Shown here piece by piece: positions 31,662 to 34,968 of a stretch of 34,968 nucleotides of DNA. The DNA is taken from NCBI GenBank assembly GCA_020847315.1, contig JADLCF010000062.1, forward strand, positions 1 through 34,968, in the 5' to 3' direction. The notes below the pieces were generated by a model. It worked only from the letters and a program-made list of their open reading frames with translations. It was not told the DNA's origin and made no database searches. Position 1 is the stretch's first letter, and each line of letters begins with the position of its first letter. The stretch is from Bryobacterales bacterium. GTDB lineage: Bacteria > Acidobacteriota > Terriglobia > Bryobacterales > Bryobacteraceae. Both the position numbers and the translations under genes were made by a program.

Positions 31662-32831
31662 GTGCCCGCTCCCGCGAGATCCTCCTCCCTTCCTCGGTTG
31701 GCGCGCTTCGCCTCGGCCCTCGCGCTGTTCGTTTCGGCGGCAGGCGTTGCCCTCCCCGCGCAGGAACCCGTGTTTCGCGCGAGTTCGCCGCTCGTGGTGG
31801 CGCACACCACGGTGACGGACGCCAAGGGAGCGTATCTGCACGCCCTGGAACCCGAGGATTTCGCGCTCTTCGCCGATGGGAAGCCGGTTGCGTTCGATCT
31901 CGATTATTCCTTCGTGCCGATCTCGCTCGTGGTGGTGGCGGAGAATTGCGGCGATTGCGGCGCGGCGATCAAGAAGATGCGCAAGGTGGGAGTCATGCTC
32001 CTGCCCCTCATTACGGGCGAGCGAGGGGAAGCGGCGCTGGTGACGTACTCCGATACCGCGCGCGTCGCACAACGGTTCGAGCGCGGAGGCACGGGCATCA
32101 CCGAAGCGATGGCCGAACTCCGCCCGTCGGGCGATGGCGCTGCGCTCTATGACGCGCTGGCAGAGGCCGTGAATCTGCTCGCTCCCCGATTACGAGGGCG
32201 GCGCGGGGTGATTCTGCACATCGGCGAGAAAGTAGACCGGGGCAGCCGGCGTACGTTTGAAGAAGCGGCTAATCTGCTCGAACGCAATAACATCCTCGTC
32301 TATTCGCTCACCTTCTCTCGTTTTCGCTCCGCCTTCACGGATAAGGAAGCCTGGAAAGACCGCACGGAGGATAGCGAATTTCGCGAGAAGCCCAAGGATG
32401 GCATCATGCGTACCCCACCCGCGGATGCACCCTACGGACTACCGGGGCCGCCCGAACCCCACTCCACCGGGGCCGTGGTGATGGGCCAGGGCGCCGCGCC
32501 GAATCCAGGCCCTTCCAGCGGCCCCAGCCCCATGGGAGACGCCAATCTACTGGGCCTCTTTACGATCTTGCGCGATGCGGCAAGGCGGAACGCGACCAAG
32601 GAACTCACCCAGCTCACCGGCGGCCTGGAGGAAAGCTTCAACAAACAGTCCGCGCTCGAAAAAGCCGTGGCGCGCATCGGCGAGGAACTGCACAGCCAGT
32701 ACCTCTTGAGTTTCCGCCCCGTGGGCAACGATCCGAACCGCTACTACCGCATCGAAATCCGCGTCAAGAATAACCCAAACGCCCGCATCCGCACCCGCCC
32801 CGGCTACTGGCTGGCGTCGGAGCCGAAATAG
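31662..32831 (+). CDS. Secreted VWFA-related protein (acidobacterial VWFA type)
   Basis: This protein of about 389 residues has an N-terminal signal peptide (LARFASALALFVSAAGVALPAQ), if GTG 31662 is the start. The following FRASSPLVVAHTTVTDAKGAYLHALEPEDFALFADGKP region is the typical lead-in of acidobacterial VWFA-related proteins, and the VWA fold starts at FVPISLVVVAENCG. In classical VWA proteins a DxSxS metal site sits here; this protein has ENCGDC, so the metal site is missing, as in part of this family. A Pro/Gly-rich linker (about residues 245-300) follows the domain, then a conserved closing strand (LHSQYLLSFRPVGNDPNRYYRIEIRVK). An upstream open frame extends into the methyltransferase gene and was not used. 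No clear ribosome site. Confidence 0.78.
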   Translation: MPAPARSSSLPRLARFASALALFVSAAGVALPAQEPVFRASSPLVVAHTTVTDAKGAYLHALEPEDFALFADGKPVAFDLDYSFVPISLVVVAENCGDCGAAIKKMRKVGVMLLPLITGERGEAALVTYSDTARVAQRFERGGTGITEAMAELRPSGDGAALYDALAEAVNLLAPRLRGRRGVILHIGEKVDRGSRRTFEEAANLLERNNILVYSLTFSRFRSAFTDKEAWKDRTEDSEFREKPKDGIMRTPPADAPYGLPGPPEPHSTGAVVMGQGAAPNPGPSSGPSPMGDANLLGLFTILRDAARRNATKELTQLTGGLEESFNKQSALEKAVARIGEELHSQYLLSFRPVGNDPNRYYRIEIRVKNNPNARIRTRPGYWLASEPK

Positions 32832-32848
32832 CCCGGCGGCACCTTGAA

Positions 32849-34968
32849 CTATTCGAAACGCACGACCAGCCGGTTCGAAGCCGCCCATCGCCCCTCATGC
32901 GTCATCACCCAGATGTAGAGATCGAGCGGAACCCCCTTCGCAATGTCGCGCGGCACTTTGATATTCACTTGGTCGAGACCGGCAAAGTGCGCGTGGGGCC
33001 CGGCGAACGTTACTTCAGCGGAGCGTCCACCGATATAGGCCCGCAGATTCTCGGGCGCGCCCAAGTTCTGGAAGCCGGTGCCGTATACCTCCAGGAATAC
33101 ATCGCTATCCGGCCCACCGAACGATACGGCCGGAACGGAGCAGACGCCATTCTCGCAACGGTAAAGCTCTCCACGCCGCTGCTGTCCGTTGGGCGCCACT
33201 CTCACGTAGAAACCGGCGGGCGCTCCTCCGCCCGAGCTATCCGCGGAGAAGAGGGAGGCGGCTCGCCAAGCGGAAACCGCCTGCCACGGCTCGGACACCA
33301 CCGTTGCGCTTGTGCGCACCCGAAAATCGAGATGCGAGCCCCCGCCGAAGGATAATTCCGGGGGGATCTGGAAATTGATCTGTGTGGGCGAGACGAAAAA
33401 TAAGCGCGCCCGCATCCACTCGCCACCCGAACTCCACCGGAATTCCACGCTGACGCCGCCCAGCGAGTCGGGTAGCGGTAGTGCCGGAGCATTCAGGGTT
33501 TGGGCGCCAAATCGCAGGCCGAAGATGGTGAGAATCATCCCGGGCGCGGTCAGCAGCCTTGGAGGCTGCACCCCGGAAGTGCTCTGCCGGAATCCGCCTG
33601 CATCGGTCATGGCGGCGATCCAGGGGCGGTCATCCTCCGGCGTCGGGTTCACCTTCGCGGTGGCGGTGAACCAATCGCTGGATTTGCCCGGTTCATACAA
33701 ATAGACCGTCGCCGGATAGGTGGAGCCCGCTGGGTTCGCGAGCTTCAAACCGGCCGCCTTGGCGGCATCTACGCCCACCTCCAACGTAAATGGAGCATGA
33801 GGAATAGCCGAAGCTCCCGTGTAAAAGCGCAGCCATTCCGGCGTGCCGATAGGGCTCCGATAGGCGACAAAGCGGCGCGATAGCGGCCCGTTATTCCCCA
33901 GGCGGTCTTCTACCGTTATCTGAGCCGGATTCGCCCGCCGCTCATCCCCGTAAAACCACCACTGGGGCTCCGCGCCAAAGAGGAACATCGAACTCGGGTA
34001 ATTGGCTCGCGTATAGTGAGCGGTGAGATCGACCGGCCCATTCATCAAGATGGTGGCTGGATTCTCCGTCATGGCCTGCGTCCCCGTAAAGGCCGTAAAC
34101 GCAAGACCGCTCATCTCTGGAGCGTAGATCTGGACCGTGGAGCCTTCCGGATACCACATCTCAAAGCCCTCGAAGTTCATCGAAGAGGCGGCAACTTCGG
34201 GAGGAACCGGGATGCCCAGGAAGCTCGGGGCCAAGTCAATCTGAGTGTATAGCCCACCCAGATCCTTACGCGCTTTCAGAAGATACAGACGGCGAAAACG
34301 CGCCATCAACGTCGAGCCCGCCGACGGCGCGGTAAACACCTGCTGGGGTCTTGCCTCGCTCGAGCCGAAAGCCTCGAACTGGACGACCGTTTGGTCATTG
34401 ATCTTCGTGAATAGCTGGGCTTCGAGCAAATGAGTCGAGCCTGGCATCCATTGCGCGGAATAGGGCAGCGTGCGTTCCACCAGGTCGATAACAAACTTCG
34501 CGCCGGCAAGCGTGGAATCGATGGTCACCGGCACGAGACCGAGCACCGCCGTCTGGCGCAGCGTCACGGTCTTGCCGTTGACCGAAACCACCGCCGTGCG
34601 CTCGCTGACGCCCGCGGGAAGCGCCCCGAGGTTCAGGACAAATGACCCGTTCCCGGCGCCCGCCGAAGGCCCTTCAATGCCGACCGGCGTTTCCGGCAAG
34701 CCAACCTGCCAGGACAAGCCAGCGGAAGCGGAGATCGTGACCCGCACGGTCCCCCCACCAGGCGGGACCACGGCCGAGATTGGGGAAACAACGAAAATAT
34801 CCGTACGCACGCTCGCGCCCTGTCTCACCAATACTTCTCTGCCGGCGACGCGCAGGGTTGCGACGCGCTCCACGGGCGCGGCGTTCGCATTCACACGCAG
34901 GTTGATGGTGGTGGCGCCCTTGCCGTAACGCGCACTGAGGATTTCGAGCCAATTCGAGGAGGAGCCGA
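32849..34968 (-). CDS. Large surface protein with BACON-type repeats and a TIGR03437-type C-terminus (partial)
   Basis: The frame is open from the stop at 32849 to the right edge, so the 5' end is missing; an apparent start (GTG 34894) lies inside a domain. The visible part opens with GSSSNWLEILSARYGKGATTINLRV, then GREVLVRQG, the end of a BACON-like beta sandwich. A second copy starts at SPISAVVPPGGGTVRVTISASAGLSWQVG and ends at VNGKTVTLRQ. Several beta-rich segments follow, with an InlB-like WYPEGSTVQIYA and AHYTRAN. The C-terminal 200 residues (MILTIFGLRFGAQTLNAPALPLPDSLGGVSVEF ... NLGAPENLRAYIGGRSAEVTFAGPHAHFAGLDQVNIKVP) are a TIGR03437-type region typical of Solibacter. It is probably cell-surface and binds glycans or mediates adhesion. 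It ends 17 bases from the convergent VWFA gene. Confidence 0.85.
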   Translation of the reverse strand, partial: GSSSNWLEILSARYGKGATTINLRVNANAAPVERVATLRVAGREVLVRQGASVRTDIFVVSPISAVVPPGGGTVRVTISASAGLSWQVGLPETPVGIEGPSAGAGNGSFVLNLGALPAGVSERTAVVSVNGKTVTLRQTAVLGLVPVTIDSTLAGAKFVIDLVERTLPYSAQWMPGSTHLLEAQLFTKINDQTVVQFEAFGSSEARPQQVFTAPSAGSTLMARFRRLYLLKARKDLGGLYTQIDLAPSFLGIPVPPEVAASSMNFEGFEMWYPEGSTVQIYAPEMSGLAFTAFTGTQAMTENPATILMNGPVDLTAHYTRANYPSSMFLFGAEPQWWFYGDERRANPAQITVEDRLGNNGPLSRRFVAYRSPIGTPEWLRFYTGASAIPHAPFTLEVGVDAAKAAGLKLANPAGSTYPATVYLYEPGKSSDWFTATAKVNPTPEDDRPWIAAMTDAGGFRQSTSGVQPPRLLTAPGMILTIFGLRFGAQTLNAPALPLPDSLGGVSVEFRWSSGGEWMRARLFFVSPTQINFQIPPELSFGGGSHLDFRVRTSATVVSEPWQAVSAWRAASLFSADSSGGGAPAGFYVRVAPNGQQRRGELYRCENGVCSVPAVSFGGPDSDVFLEVYGTGFQNLGAPENLRAYIGGRSAEVTFAGPHAHFAGLDQVNIKVPRDIAKGVPLDLYIWVMTHEGRWAASNRLVVRFE

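Overview
The window is GC-rich, gene-dense chromosomal DNA. It most likely comes from an acidobacterium of the Solibacter/Bryobacter type. The evidence is the mix of families: a VWFA-related protein of the acidobacterial type (31662-32831), a BACON plus TIGR03437-type surface protein (right end), a DUF1080 protein, an EF-G2-like factor and very divergent secreted proteins. This is inferred from family content; no rRNA or other marker gene is present. I see no tRNA, rRNA, CRISPR array, insertion sequence or phage gene.

Left part (1-9.7 kb): the 5' end of an unidentified minus-strand gene, a cation-efflux (CDF) transporter, then a minus-strand run of mannose-6-phosphate isomerase, an HSL-type esterase, a secreted beta-helix protein, a CmoB-like methyltransferase and a GT4 glycosyltransferase. 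Next comes a plus-strand EF-G2-like gene whose 5' end carries an in-frame TAG and a lost P-loop lysine.

Middle (9.7-23.8 kb): a universal stress protein (Usp), a divergent NifJ-type 2-oxoacid:ferredoxin oxidoreductase, and a polytopic GT39-like membrane protein. These are followed by a compact stress/regulatory island. One arm (minus strand) is Rnk, a DksA/TraR zinc finger and a tandem Usp. The other arm (plus strand) is a DUF302 protein, a small membrane protein, an NtrB-like kinase, an NtrC-like sigma-54 activator, a degenerate receiver-like protein, a helical protein and a 70-residue zinc ribbon. I found four strong -24/-12 (sigma-54) promoter matches in this island. Each is correctly oriented in front of a gene, and two of them diverge from one 366-base regulatory region between rnk and the DUF302 gene. 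The NtrC-like protein is the obvious candidate activator. The set looks like a self-contained sigma-54 circuit linking stress proteins, RNA-polymerase secondary-channel factors and possibly ferredoxin-linked metabolism. This is the most interesting part of the window.

Right part (23.9-35 kb): a secreted protein overlapping a large membrane-anchored matrixin-like metalloprotease, threonine synthase (possibly leaderless), an amidohydrolase-2 family protein that has lost its HxH metal motif, a DUF1080 lipoprotein-like secreted protein, endonuclease III, a SAM methyltransferase, the VWFA-related protein, and the BACON/TIGR03437 protein, which runs off the right edge. Both the DUF1080 gene and the methyltransferase gene overlap their convergent neighbour by 29 bases.
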